From Mesobacillus persicus (GTDB lineage: Bacteria; Bacillota; Bacilli; Bacillales; Cytobacillaceae), in contig NZ_FOBW01000006.1 in NCBI RefSeq assembly GCF_900109925.1, forward strand, positions 183,817 to 247,816: 64,000 bases of DNA. Reading direction: 5' to 3'. Positions 1 to 8,468 of this stretch are shown here, in pieces. Below the pieces are notes generated by a model. That model saw only the letters and a list, made by a program, of their open reading frames with translations, was not told the origin of the DNA and made no database searches. A program made the position numbers and the translations under genes. Within the stretch, counting starts at the first letter, position 1. Every line of letters starts with the position of its first letter.

Positions 1-174
1 GACAATGGCTCATTGCGTATAACAGGAGATGTTGAATTAATTGACGGCGAGGGAAATGCCTATGAGACAAAACCTACTTTTTCGCTTTGTCGCTGTGGCC
101 TAAGCAATAAAAAGCCCTTTTGTGATGGAAGCCACAAAGGGAAGTTTGAGTCGGCCGTTCGTGCCGACACCTAA
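1..174 (+). CDS. CDGSH iron-sulfur domain protein (3' part)
   Basis: The reading frame is open from the window edge to TAA at 172-174, so only the last 57 residues are visible. It contains CRCGLSNKKPFCDGSH, the 3-Cys-1-His CDGSH motif that binds a 2Fe-2S cluster in the mitoNEET/CDGSH family. Small bacterial members are soluble and of unknown physiological role, with redox or iron-sulfur handling proposed. A hairpin with a T run follows at 245-275. The start and any N-terminal domain lie outside the window. The motif is certain; the function is only family-level. Confidence 0.85.
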   Translation, partial: DNGSLRITGDVELIDGEGNAYETKPTFSLCRCGLSNKKPFCDGSHKGKFESAVRADT

Positions 175-244
175 AAGAGATGGGCTTTTCCTATTCAGAA
201 GTTGTACCCACCAAGCAAGGGCCATGCCTTTGCTTCTGTTTTCT

Positions 245-275
245 AGGCTCTTAGTTTGAGAAAAGAGCCTTTTTC
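245..275 (+). terminator. Rho-independent terminator after the CDGSH gene
   Basis: AGGCTCTT (245-252) pairs with AAGAGCCT (263-270) and is followed by TTTTC on the plus strand. It lies between the CDGSH gene and the convergent YolD-like gene. Confidence 0.7.
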
Positions 276-613
276 TAAGATTCATCGATGACACTAACAT
301 CAACAATTTTCGAAAGTCCAATACGGTGGAGTTCTTCAAAATTATCAACGATGTGAAGCTTACTTGCCATTGAATCCCAATAATGAATTTTACCAATTAA
401 AAGCTCATATTTCTGCCACCGATAATGTGTAATCGCTACTGAATGATTTAATTCCATTGCCTCAAGGATGGTTTCATTCATCCTTTCAAGCTGCTGCTCA
501 TCCAGTTCCTTCTCCTTTTCATCTTCATCTTCTTTCACCCAGTCCCTGAGCATCCTTACATGTTCAGGAAGCATCATTGACGTCCATTTGATCTTTCCGC
601 GATCACGAATCAT
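275..613 (-). CDS. yqjX: YolD-like protein (YqjX type)
   Basis: A 112-residue hydrophilic protein. The start is set at the ATG at 613 because AGGAGG lies 6 nt upstream; a longer frame exists but has no ribosome site. The N-terminal part (MIRDRGKIKWTSMMLPEHV) and the YxxQKYELLIGKIHYWD-type strand match YolD-like proteins, which in Bacillus sit beside UvrX/YqjW-type Y-family polymerases and are thought to be their UmuD-like partners. The polymerase gene lies just upstream at 662-1921, and the pair should be one transcript under the LexA-like boxes near 1958-2010. The family call is strong; the molecular role is not established. Confidence 0.8.
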   Translation of the reverse strand: MIRDRGKIKWTSMMLPEHVRMLRDWVKEDEDEKEKELDEQQLERMNETILEAMELNHSVAITHYRWQKYELLIGKIHYWDSMASKLHIVDNFEELHRIGLSKIVDVSVIDES

Positions 614-661
614 TGTTGTCCTCCTAGCTAACAAGTTTATTTAGTGCGGCTTATCCGTCCT

Positions 662-1921
662 TTAACCCTTATGACCACCAACCAGCTTTGCTCTATGGAG
701 AGCAGTTCCTGCCGGTGTATAGGAAACGGCCCGAAGCAGTGCCGTCGAACCATGACGGGCCCGAATTTGATCCATTGCATAACCTAACTGATGACGCCTC
801 CAACCATCTGGATCAAAAAGATCGAGTTGAAATTGGGTATCCTGGGTCAGGTTTCCCAGTGAAACTGAAATGCTGCGCACCGTCTTTCCACTGTAGTTTT
901 CTGAAAATAACTCCAGGCAAACAGCATAAAGCTCCATTGTAATATTGGTGGGTTCATCGACTGTTCTTGAGCGGTGAAAGCCTCCACCAAATTCATCCTG
1001 ACTATAGCCGATGCCAAAGCTGATTGTGCGACCAGCCTTCCCATGACTTCTTGCCCTGCGTGCCACCTCTTCACATATTTCGAGAATGACATTTTTAATT
1101 TCCTCTTTCTCCTTGTAATCCCGGAGGAGAATCTGGCTTTTGCCAAAGCTAATCTGTCCCTCGATAATCGGAGCTCCAATCTCAGAGAAATCAATCCCCC
1201 AAGCATGGTGGTACAACTGATTTCCCATAATGCCAAACTTTTTCTCTAGCTTTTCAAGATCATACCGCGCAAGCTGGCCAACAGTGAAGATTCCCATACT
1301 GTTTAGCGTCTTTTCCACCCTCCGACCAATCCCCCACATTTCACGTAGTGGCGACACTTTCCAAAGTTTTTGCTGAACATCTTTATACGTCCACTCAGCA
1401 ACGCCCTTTTTCTTTGCTTCCAAATCAAGACAAAGTTTGGCCATCAGCATATTAGGTCCAATGCCAACAGCGCACGGAAGCTGAAACTCCCGTTCAATGT
1501 CATCCCTAATTTTTTCAGCAATCGCCCAGGCACTACCGAACAGCTTTGTTGTTCCATCTACCTTTATAAAACTCTCATCCACACTGTATGTATGGATCGC
1601 TTCCTTTGGGGCATAACGGTTAAACACTCTTGAAATTTCAGTAGAGATTCGTAAATACGTAGACATTTGAGGATCCACAATCGTAATTCGAGGGTCCTTT
1701 GGAATTTCAAACAATCTTGATCCCGTTTTAATGCCAAATTCTTTTTTTAAGCGGGGAGATGCGGCGAGGACGACACTTCCAGAACGGTCCGTATTTCCAA
1801 CGACAGCAAGATAACAGTCCTGAGGGTCCAGTCCGAGCATAACCGCGGAGCAACTTGCATAGAAGCTCTTCATATCCACGCATAGAATTTGATTTTGCGT
1901 CATGTTGCTATAATCGAACAT
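662..1921 (-). CDS. yqjW: Y-family DNA polymerase, YqjW/UvrX type (translesion synthesis)
   Basis: A 419-residue Y-family polymerase. The palm metal ligands are visible as D16 in DMKSFYAS and D115-E116 in SVDESF. GIGPNMLMAK and the helix-hairpin-helix region (MWGIGRRVEKTLNSMGI) follow. Near the C-terminus, QLDLF is a beta-clamp-binding motif. These enzymes copy past damaged bases with low fidelity. The start has GGAGGAGG upstream. The closest B. subtilis relatives are YqjW (PolY2) and UvrX, which are distinct from DinB-type PolY1. The YolD-like gene follows. Two LexA-type dyads upstream (1958-1969, 1997-2010) suggest SOS control. Confidence 0.9.
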   Translation of the reverse strand: MFDYSNMTQNQILCVDMKSFYASCSAVMLGLDPQDCYLAVVGNTDRSGSVVLAASPRLKKEFGIKTGSRLFEIPKDPRITIVDPQMSTYLRISTEISRVFNRYAPKEAIHTYSVDESFIKVDGTTKLFGSAWAIAEKIRDDIEREFQLPCAVGIGPNMLMAKLCLDLEAKKKGVAEWTYKDVQQKLWKVSPLREMWGIGRRVEKTLNSMGIFTVGQLARYDLEKLEKKFGIMGNQLYHHAWGIDFSEIGAPIIEGQISFGKSQILLRDYKEKEEIKNVILEICEEVARRARSHGKAGRTISFGIGYSQDEFGGGFHRSRTVDEPTNITMELYAVCLELFSENYSGKTVRSISVSLGNLTQDTQFQLDLFDPDGWRRHQLGYAMDQIRARHGSTALLRAVSYTPAGTALHRAKLVGGHKG

Positions 1922-1957
1922 TCCTCTACCTCCTCCCCGATACTTCTTCTAGCGAAA

Positions 1958-2010
1958 GAACATTTGTTCCTAATTTAGTATATTCATTATCTTAAGCGAA
2001 TATGCGTTCG
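1958..2010 (-). promoter_or_regulatory. SOS control region: two LexA (DinR)-like boxes around a -10
   Basis: GAACATTTGTTC (1958-1969) fits the Bacillus LexA core GAAC-N4-GTTC. CGAATATGCGTTCG (1997-2010) fits CGAAC-N4-GTTCG with one mismatch. Between them, read on the minus strand, is a possible -10 TATACT (1982-1977). Both boxes lie directly upstream of the Y-family polymerase gene. No binding data are available. Confidence 0.65.
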
Positions 2011-2030
2011 GTTTCAATGGAAAATTTCAA

Positions 2031-2064
2031 CCAAAAAAACCAGCTGTAGTATACACAACTGGTT
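2031..2064 (-). terminator. Terminator after the SDR gene
   Basis: AACCAGCTGT / ACAACTGGTT stem (one G-T pair), followed on the minus strand by a run of seven T (2039-2033). Confidence 0.75.
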
Positions 2065-2071
2065 CTCCCCA

Positions 2072-2869
2072 TTATTTTTGATTAAATGCGCGCCTGCCGA
2101 GTCGTTCAAAAACCCGTGGAAAAAGCGCGTAAATCATACTGCCTGCATTCATCCAGCGAGGCAAATTGATTTCTCTTGTCCTCGTCATCATCCGCTCAAC
2201 AACTTGTTTAGCGACATATTCTGGTTGTAGCATAAACCTCTTAACATTTTTGACATACGTCCCCTGTTCATCTGCAATTTGAAAAAAGTTGGTAGCAATT
2301 GGGCCAGGGTTGACTGCAGTGACAAAAATGCCCGCATCCTTTAGTTCCAATCGAAGGCTGTTCGTATAGCCAAGGACAGCATGTTTTGTGGCAGAATATA
2401 CGCTTGATTTTGGCGTAGCAATTTTACCAGCCTGAGAAGCAATGTTGATGATATGTCCGCTACCTCTCTCCCTCATACTCGGAAGAACCATGGACGTACA
2501 AGCCATTAATCCAAACACATTCACCTCGAACATGAACTTAATCTCTTCCATATTCGTTTCATGTGCATGACGGAAAATACCAAAACCAGCGTTGTTGACC
2601 AGAATATCGACGTGACCGATTTCAGAAAGGACCTCATTAAAGACATCACGCACCGCAACGGTGTCAGCAACATCTAAACTTTTAACGATGACTTGCACAC
2701 CTGTTCCCTGTTCAAGCTCTTCTTTTAACCTTTCAAGCTTTTCAACATTACGGGCGAGAAGAACAAGATTGGCTCCGTAGTTTGCTGAGAGCCGAGCCAT
2801 TTCTGCTCCGATTCCGCCTGATGCTCCAGTGATGATTATGTTTTTGCCTACTAAACGATTATGTACCAA
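2072..2869 (-). CDS. yqjQ: Short-chain dehydrogenase/reductase (YqjQ-like)
   Basis: A 265-residue classical SDR. The NAD(P)-binding glycine motif TGASGGIG is near the N-terminus, NNAG in the middle, and the catalytic S...YSATK at about two thirds. The start is set at the TTG at 2869: GGGAGG lies 6 nt before it, and it comes 4 nt after the stop of the upstream hydrolase gene. The frame can be extended upstream, but that would overlap the neighbour without a ribosome site. The substrate is unknown. The gene is co-transcribed with the metallo-beta-lactamase-fold gene, the same pair as yqjP-yqjQ in B. subtilis. Confidence 0.85.
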   Translation of the reverse strand: MVHNRLVGKNIIITGASGGIGAEMARLSANYGANLVLLARNVEKLERLKEELEQGTGVQVIVKSLDVADTVAVRDVFNEVLSEIGHVDILVNNAGFGIFRHAHETNMEEIKFMFEVNVFGLMACTSMVLPSMRERGSGHIINIASQAGKIATPKSSVYSATKHAVLGYTNSLRLELKDAGIFVTAVNPGPIATNFFQIADEQGTYVKNVKRFMLQPEYVAKQVVERMMTRTREINLPRWMNAGSMIYALFPRVFERLGRRAFNQK

Positions 2870-2873
2870 ACTC

Positions 2874-3845
2874 TTACCTCCCAATCGCAGCGTAGAGAAG
2901 GGACGATTCTTCCTCGCGAACAGCAATTTCTTCGAGTGACAATAAATAATCTAGTTGCGCGGCCGTTTCTGAAATCGTTAAGTTCAGCTCCTTTTGATAG
3001 ACAGTAGGAAAGAGTAGCTGACACACTTCAAAAGCTGTTTTCGGTTCGTCTTCAAGCATCCTCTTGACCTTCATCGCTCGATCATGCTGTCGTGACAGCC
3101 TTTTTTCAATTAAAGGATGAATATTGCCAAAGTCTTCTCCGTGTCCCGCATGGACGATAGAGATTGGATATTCTTGTAATTTCCTCAATGTCTGATTGTA
3201 CTGAAGCTGTGGTTTAGGACGCTCCCGTTCCCCAGGGTGAGGAGGCTCTAGCAAAGGATTCGGAGAAATATGAGCAAGAAGGACATCTCCGCCAATCAGT
3301 ACTCCATCTTTTTCTCGCCAAAGAGCAATATGGCCCTGTGCGTGCCCATGGGTCTCAAGCACCCGCCATCCTTCAAGACCCGATGGAACATCGTGTTCAT
3401 ATAGATAACCAGATAATGAACACTCAGAGGAAAAACGCATGTTTTTTTTCATATTGTTAACAGAAGGACCGCACAACTCCTCTGGAATTCCAAATTGCCG
3501 ATATAAACCCATGTAGAACTCATCATGTTCCGAGGCAAAATGATTATCTTTAGTCAGCCACCGCTCATTTAGTGGATGAGCGTGTACTTCAATAGTGGTG
3601 GATAGATAATCAAGTAGTCCCACATGATCCGGATGATGATGAGTTAACACCACCTGTTCAATATCATCAGGTGTTAAGTTAAGTTCTGCTAATTGGGCTT
3701 TGAATAGTTCCCACGCTTCCTCTGTTTTGACTCCAGCATCGACGAGAGTCAGCCTATCACCCTTTATCAAATAACTATGAACATCACCGACCGGAAACGG
3801 TGTAGGTAATGTTAGTTTCGCAATTCCATTTTGCCAATTTCCCAT
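2874..3845 (-). CDS. yqjP: Metallo-beta-lactamase-fold hydrolase (YqjP-like)
   Basis: A 323-residue hydrolase with the zinc-binding motif HHHPDH near residue 80, further metal-site histidines (ETHGHAQGH, GGDVLLAH) and a C-terminal winged-helix-like tail seen in glyoxalase-II-like MBL proteins. The ATG at 3845 is preferred because GAGGAG is 6-7 nt upstream; the TTG at 3860 overlaps that ribosome site. It is probably a metal-dependent hydrolase of a thioester, lactone or phosphoester, but the substrate is unknown. First gene of a two-gene operon with the SDR. Confidence 0.85.
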   Translation of the reverse strand: MGNWQNGIAKLTLPTPFPVGDVHSYLIKGDRLTLVDAGVKTEEAWELFKAQLAELNLTPDDIEQVVLTHHHPDHVGLLDYLSTTIEVHAHPLNERWLTKDNHFASEHDEFYMGLYRQFGIPEELCGPSVNNMKKNMRFSSECSLSGYLYEHDVPSGLEGWRVLETHGHAQGHIALWREKDGVLIGGDVLLAHISPNPLLEPPHPGERERPKPQLQYNQTLRKLQEYPISIVHAGHGEDFGNIHPLIEKRLSRQHDRAMKVKRMLEDEPKTAFEVCQLLFPTVYQKELNLTISETAAQLDYLLSLEEIAVREEESSLLYAAIGR

Positions 3846-4110
3846 TTTTCTACTCCTCAATAGTATATTTCCATAAAGTTTTTCGATTAATAGAACACCT
3901 AAATCTTGACGTTAAAATAAGTTTAACGAAATCAAGCTCCAATGTCATTATTTTAACAGAATATTTTCAGAAAAAACAAACAATTCGTCAGTAAACTTTT
4001 ATCAGTATGAACTTTACATAGCCTATTATTAGAACGAAGGTTACAAATTAAACAAGGAGGAAATCTCCTGTTATACTGTAAAAGAAACAACGAATACAGG
4101 AGGTTTTCTG

Positions 4111-5133
4111 ATGGATCGAAAATTATTTTCTCCCTTTAAAATCAAGGATTTAACAATAAAAAACCGGATTGTCATGGCCCCGATGTGCATGTACTCTGTG
4201 GAAAAAGAGGATGGGATTGTCACTGACTGGCACTACACCCATTATGAAAGTAGAGCGGTTGGACAGGTTGGCCTTGTTATTCTTGAGGCAACCGCAGTAA
4301 CTCCTCAAGGGCGTATTTCTCCCCAAGACCTCGGAATTTGGAGCGATGACCACATTGAAGGACTGCAGGAACTTGTAAAACGCATCAAAAGGCATGGAGC
4401 TACAGCGGGGATTCAAATCGCCCATGCCGGAAGAAAAGCTGAACTTACTGAAGAAATCATCTCTCCTTCAGCATTGGCTTTTAACGAGCGGTACAAACAA
4501 CCGAAAGAGATGACAAAAGAAGATATCAAGCAGACCATTGAAGCGTTTAAAGCCGGTGCAGCTAGAGCAAAACGAGCAGGCTTCGATGTAATTGAAATCC
4601 ATGCTGCACATGGGTATTTAATAAACCAATTTTTATCTCCACTTACAAACAAGCGCGAAGACGAATACGGCGGATCAATGGAAAACAGATACAACTTCCT
4701 CCGAGAAGTAATCGATGAAATAAAAACCATATGGAACGGCCCGTTATTAGTGAGGATTTCTGCTAGCGATTATGCGGAAGAAGGCTTAACGATAGACAAT
4801 TACATAGAAATTGCCAGCTGGATGAAGGAACAAGGAGTTGACTTGATTGACGTTAGCTCAGGAGCGGTTGTCCCCGCAAGAATACCTGTGTATCCCGGAT
4901 ATCAAGTGAAGTTTGCCGAAAGGATTAAACAGGAGGCCAATATACCGACAGGAGCAGTTGGCTTAATTACCACGGGGATACAGGCAGAGGAAATTCTCCA
5001 AAATGAACGAGCAAATCTCATTTTCATTGCTCGTGAACTTCTCCGAGACCCTTACTGGCCAAGAACAGCCGCAAGAGAACTAGGCGTCGAGATAGAATCG
5101 CCCAAACAGTATCAGCGGGGATGGAATGTCTAG
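4111..5133 (+). CDS. namA: NADPH dehydrogenase NamA (old yellow enzyme, YqjM)
   Basis: A 340-residue FMN-binding ene-reductase of the old yellow enzyme family. It closely matches YqjM: C26 and Y28 in VMAPMCMYS (Cys26 tunes the flavin in YqjM), the substrate-binding HAAHGYL motif, the RELLRDP phosphate-binding region and a C-terminal QRGW (the YqjM C-terminal Arg reaches the partner's active site). It reduces activated C=C bonds and nitro compounds with NADPH and responds to electrophile stress in B. subtilis. The ATG follows CAGGAGG. It is transcribed alone and diverges from the yqjP pair. Confidence 0.95.
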   Translation: MDRKLFSPFKIKDLTIKNRIVMAPMCMYSVEKEDGIVTDWHYTHYESRAVGQVGLVILEATAVTPQGRISPQDLGIWSDDHIEGLQELVKRIKRHGATAGIQIAHAGRKAELTEEIISPSALAFNERYKQPKEMTKEDIKQTIEAFKAGAARAKRAGFDVIEIHAAHGYLINQFLSPLTNKREDEYGGSMENRYNFLREVIDEIKTIWNGPLLVRISASDYAEEGLTIDNYIEIASWMKEQGVDLIDVSSGAVVPARIPVYPGYQVKFAERIKQEANIPTGAVGLITTGIQAEEILQNERANLIFIARELLRDPYWPRTAARELGVEIESPKQYQRGWNV

Positions 5134-5262
5134 TTAAAAAAACAGACCAAAGCTCATTGACGGGTTCCTTTTCCTATCGCAAACGTCAATTTGCATAGGA
5201 AAACGGGAAACTAAAATGTAATCCTTTTTCGCACTATAAGGCTAGAGATTAAAAAATATTTA

Positions 5263-5300
5263 AAAATAGCAAGGGGTTTTATCCTTGCTATTTTGCTTTT
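5263..5300 (+). terminator. Terminator downstream of namA
   Basis: AAAATAGCAAGG (5263-5274) pairs perfectly with CCTTGCTATTTT (5283-5294), followed by GCTTTT. Confidence 0.75.
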
Positions 5301-5379
5301 ATTGCTAATTCTTTGGATTGCGAATGACGAAGTTTGCAATTCATTTCGCCTGTTCATACCAATTTGTGTGCAGGTATGA

Positions 5380-5574
5380 GAATAAGGGGAAATATTCCCG
5401 CTAATGTTTACTCGGGAAGCTTAAGAAGCGTAGATAAGGGGAGATATTCCCGTTAACTGCTCAAAATCAGGGGAAATTCAAAGATTTTGATAATATAACG
5501 GGAAAAACTCCCCTTATTTTAAAGGAAATATCGGTATTTCCCAATTTAACGGGAATTTCTCCCTTTATTTTTCA
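5380..5574. repeat. Cluster of GGGGA...TCCCC short dyad repeats
   Basis: Several copies in both orientations of a roughly 24-nt unit, approximately AATAAGGGGAGATATTCCCG, with clear copies near 5383-5402, 5434-5454, 5496-5517 (inverted) and 5549-5570 (inverted), and degenerate ones near 5468 and 5523. Each unit is a loose palindrome (GGGGA-N-TCCCC). The same unit recurs at 23596-23789. The nature is unknown; it may be a dispersed non-coding repeat. Confidence 0.65.
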
Positions 5575-5704
5575 TACGTAGTGAAATCAACATTCAGTTT
5601 ATAAACAAATTTTTAATCTTAATTTGTATATGAACTTCTAGTAAAAGTAAAATATCGGCACTGCCAACTCTCCAAAGTAATTATAGAAATCCCTATATAC
5701 CAGC

Positions 5705-5748
5705 AAAAATAGACCTTCAAATTCCCATACAATTTGAAGGTTATTTTA
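5705..5748 (-). terminator. Terminator downstream of rnz
   Basis: ACCTTCAAATT (5713-5723) pairs with AATTTGAAGGT (5731-5741). A/T runs flank both sides, so it could work in either direction. Confidence 0.75.
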
Positions 5749-5782
5749 GATTACATCTTTAGTTAACGGAACCCTTTAGAGC

Positions 5783-6718
5783 TCAAGTCTGGTTTATCTT
5801 TTCTATAGTAATCGAGACTTCCATAAGATCCTCAGCGATGATTGTCTCCGGGAAGACTGTTCTAGCCTCTTGAACAAGACGTTCTCCCCCCTCGCGGTCA
5901 TAACGAGAGCTAATATGGGTTAGACAAAGCTTTTTGACCTTTGCTGTCCTGGCGGCGTCACCTGCCTGAACCGTTGTTGAGTGATAATACTCGTGAGCAA
6001 GCTCTGAATCTTCCTCTGAAAAAGTAGCTTCATGAATAAGTAAGTCCGCCTCTTCCGCAAGAGTGATAACTGCATCACATGGCCGTGTGTCACCTAAAAT
6101 GGTGACAATTCTTCCTTTTTGAGGTGTCCCTTGAAAATCTATAGGGTCAAGTAGTTGCCCATTGAAATGAACAGATTCCCCTTCTTTAATTTGTTTATAG
6201 ATGGGGCCTGGTTTAACACCTAGAGCTTGTAATTTATCAACCTTTAATGTGCCTGGACGGTCCTTTTCGACAACCCTGTACCCAAAAGAAGGAAGACCAT
6301 GATCCAAGAGCTTTGCTTCGACAACAAATTGATTGTCTTCAAAAACGACTCCTTCTTCAATTTCCACCACTTCGAGGTTGTACTTTAGGTAGGTTTTACT
6401 TACCTTTAGACTAATTTCAAGATAATCTTTCAAACCCTTAGGTCCATAAACGGTAACATCTGAATCTCCTCCCTGAAAGGAGCGACTTGATAGTAACCCA
6501 GGAAGCCCATAAATATGGTCTCCATGCAAATGGGTAATAAAAACTTTTTCAATTCTTCGCGGCCTGATGTTCGTATGTAAAATTTGATGTTGGGTAGCCT
6601 CACCACAATCAAACAACCAAACTGCTCCACGTTCCTCAAGAAGCTTTAAGGCAATGGAAGTCACATTCCTTAGCTTCGCAGGAACTCCTGCCCCAGTTCC
6701 TAGAAAAAACACATCCAT
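5783..6718 (-). CDS. rnz: Ribonuclease Z (tRNA 3' processing endonuclease)
   Basis: A 311-residue RNase Z that trims the 3' trailer of CCA-less tRNA precursors. The zinc motif HLHGDH ([13 protein letters not shown]) is about 65 residues in, with later metal ligands in [13 protein letters not shown] and LTHISSRY. The length fits the short bacterial form (about 307 in B. subtilis). The start is taken at the ATG at 6718 ([13 protein letters not shown]), which aligns with the family N-terminus and has AAGGAG at good spacing; upstream in-frame codons are too close to the ribosome site. The gene is divergent from zwf, as in B. subtilis. Confidence 0.95.
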   Translation of the reverse strand: MDVFFLGTGAGVPAKLRNVTSIALKLLEERGAVWLFDCGEATQHQILHTNIRPRRIEKVFITHLHGDHIYGLPGLLSSRSFQGGDSDVTVYGPKGLKDYLEISLKVSKTYLKYNLEVVEIEEGVVFEDNQFVVEAKLLDHGLPSFGYRVVEKDRPGTLKVDKLQALGVKPGPIYKQIKEGESVHFNGQLLDPIDFQGTPQKGRIVTILGDTRPCDAVITLAEEADLLIHEATFSEEDSELAHEYYHSTTVQAGDAARTAKVKKLCLTHISSRYDREGGERLVQEARTVFPETIIAEDLMEVSITIEKINQT

Positions 6719-6832
6719 CTTCATATCTCCTTCAAAAGCTAAATAGCTTATCCTAGCAATTATGCTATTACTATAACACAATTGCTAGGATAAATTGGAG
6801 TCACTAGATGAAAACTATTCCTAACCTTTTAG

Positions 6833-6861
6833 TTGCTAAATCAAGCTGTTAAAGCTAAAAT
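6833..6861 (+). promoter_or_regulatory. Probable sigma-A promoter for zwf
   Basis: TTGCTA (6833-6838), 17-nt spacer, TAAAAT (6856-6861), ending about 60 nt before the zwf start. Confidence 0.5.
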
Positions 6862-6920
6862 TTTATACTTGTAGTGCTTGTTACATACTATCAATTCATA
6901 ATAAAGAGAGGTTCTTGACT

Positions 6921-8420
6921 TTGGCACAAAATGAAAAACCGACCGCGTTAATCATGATTTTTGGGGCAACCGGAGACTTAGCAAAGCGCAAACTATTTCC
7001 TTCGTTATACCGCTTATTTGAAAAGGATAGACTGGGTGATTTTGCTGTCATAGGTGTAGCTAGAAGATCGCTAACTAACGACGAGTTTCAAACGAGTGTA
7101 AATCAATCTGTAAATCCTGAGGGAGTAGAAAATGACAAACTTAAAGAATTTGTCTCCAAGTTTTATTATCACTCTCACGATGTAACGGATTCTGATTCCT
7201 ATGCGAGTTTGAACACTGTTGCTCACGAACTAGACAACCAATACAATTTAAGTGGGAATAGAATTTTTTATTTGGCAATGGCACCTGAGTTCTTTGGAAC
7301 AATCGCTGAGCATTTAAAGACGGATGGATTGACCGATGCTCATGGGTTTAAAAGACTAGTAATTGAAAAACCGTTTGGTCATGACCTTGAATCTGCTAAA
7401 AAGCTGAACAATCAAATTCGTACCGCCTTTACGGAAGATGAAATATACAGAATTGATCACTATTTAGGGAAAGAAATGGTCCAAAATATCGAAGTTATCC
7501 GCTTTGCTAATTCAATTTTCGAACCACTTTGGAACAATCGGTTCATCTCAAATATTCAGGTGACTTCAAGTGAAACACTCGGTGTTGAGGAGCGGGGCCG
7601 TTATTATGAGAAAAGCGGGGCTCTTAGGGACATGGTACAGAACCATATGCTCCAAATGGTATCACTATTAGCTATGGAGCCACCAATCAGCCTGACAACA
7701 GATGAAATTCGTTCTGAAAAAGTGAGGGTATTCCGAGCCCTAAGACCGATAAAAGGCAACGAGGTTAATGAATATTTCGTCAGAGGCCAGTATGGGAAGG
7801 GGCTTCTAGAAGAAAAAAAAGTCCCTGCTTATAATGAAGAAGATATGGTTGACCCTGAGTCGAACACGGAGACATTCGTTGCTGGTAAACTGATGATCGA
7901 CAATTTCCGTTGGGCGGGTGTGCCATTCTACATTCGGACGGGCAAACGAATGGAAGCAAAAACAACGAAAATCGTAGTTGAATTCAAGGATATGCCAATG
8001 GACTTATACAATCGGCAAGAGGGGTCAGTAAGACCGAATCTCCTTGTTATCCACATTCAGCCTGAGGAAGGAATTACCCTTTATTTAAATGCTAAGAAAG
8101 CAGGTCAATTTATGAATTCAACTCCTGTGAAGCTTAGCTATGCAAATAAAGGGATTGATGGGCTTAACACCCCAGAAGCGTATGAAAAACTGTTATATGA
8201 TTGCTTAAGAGGAGATGCTACTAATTTCACCCATTGGGATGAAGTCGCTCTATCCTGGAGTTTTGTTGACAATATTTCAGCTGTATGGGAAAAAGAAAAA
8301 GAACAAAACTTCCCTAATTACGAAGCTGGATCAATGGGACCAAAAGCAGCAGATGCCCTACTAGATAAGGACGGTCATTTCTGGTGGCCAGTGACAAATT
8401 TAGATGTTGAAAAATGCTAA
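6921..8420 (+). CDS. zwf: Glucose-6-phosphate 1-dehydrogenase
   Basis: A 499-residue enzyme that oxidises glucose-6-phosphate to 6-phosphogluconolactone, making NADPH, the first step of the oxidative pentose phosphate pathway. It shows the nucleotide-binding GATGDLAKRKLFPSLY at the N-terminus and the active-site signature RIDHYLGKE (catalytic His within it). The start is uncertain: TTG at 6921 lies 9 nt after GAGAGG, while TTG at 6915 is only 3 nt after it, so 6921 is used. The gene converges on gnd, which encodes the third enzyme of the same pathway. The two share a bidirectional terminator. Confidence 0.95.
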   Translation: MAQNEKPTALIMIFGATGDLAKRKLFPSLYRLFEKDRLGDFAVIGVARRSLTNDEFQTSVNQSVNPEGVENDKLKEFVSKFYYHSHDVTDSDSYASLNTVAHELDNQYNLSGNRIFYLAMAPEFFGTIAEHLKTDGLTDAHGFKRLVIEKPFGHDLESAKKLNNQIRTAFTEDEIYRIDHYLGKEMVQNIEVIRFANSIFEPLWNNRFISNIQVTSSETLGVEERGRYYEKSGALRDMVQNHMLQMVSLLAMEPPISLTTDEIRSEKVRVFRALRPIKGNEVNEYFVRGQYGKGLLEEKKVPAYNEEDMVDPESNTETFVAGKLMIDNFRWAGVPFYIRTGKRMEAKTTKIVVEFKDMPMDLYNRQEGSVRPNLLVIHIQPEEGITLYLNAKKAGQFMNSTPVKLSYANKGIDGLNTPEAYEKLLYDCLRGDATNFTHWDEVALSWSFVDNISAVWEKEKEQNFPNYEAGSMGPKAADALLDKDGHFWWPVTNLDVEKC

Positions 8421-8423
8421 ATA

Positions 8424-8455
8424 AAAACAGCGGACAATTTAATGTCCGCTGTTTT
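8424..8455. terminator. Bidirectional terminator between zwf and gnd
   Basis: AAAACAGCGGACA and TGTCCGCTGTTTT form a 13-bp perfect stem with A and T flanks, placed in the 48-nt gap between the convergent genes. Confidence 0.9.
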
Positions 8456-8468
8456 CTATTTACCTATA

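Larger units (their letters stand above)
5134..5782. other. Gene-free region: two terminators and a short-repeat cluster
   Basis: No convincing coding frame. It holds the NamA terminator (5263-5300), a cluster of GGGGA/TCCCC dyads (5380-5574) and the RNase Z terminator (5705-5748). The remainder is AT-rich, with nothing recognised. Confidence 0.6.

Noticed and set aside
4064..4080. AGGAG-N5-CTCCT dyad as an operator for namA
   Set aside because: Arms are only 5 bp, with no extension and no match to a known electrophile-response operator.
5330..5790. CRISPR-like array suggested by repeated GGGGA units
   Set aside because: Units are short, palindromic, in both orientations and diverged; no constant repeat or spacer structure, and no cas genes.
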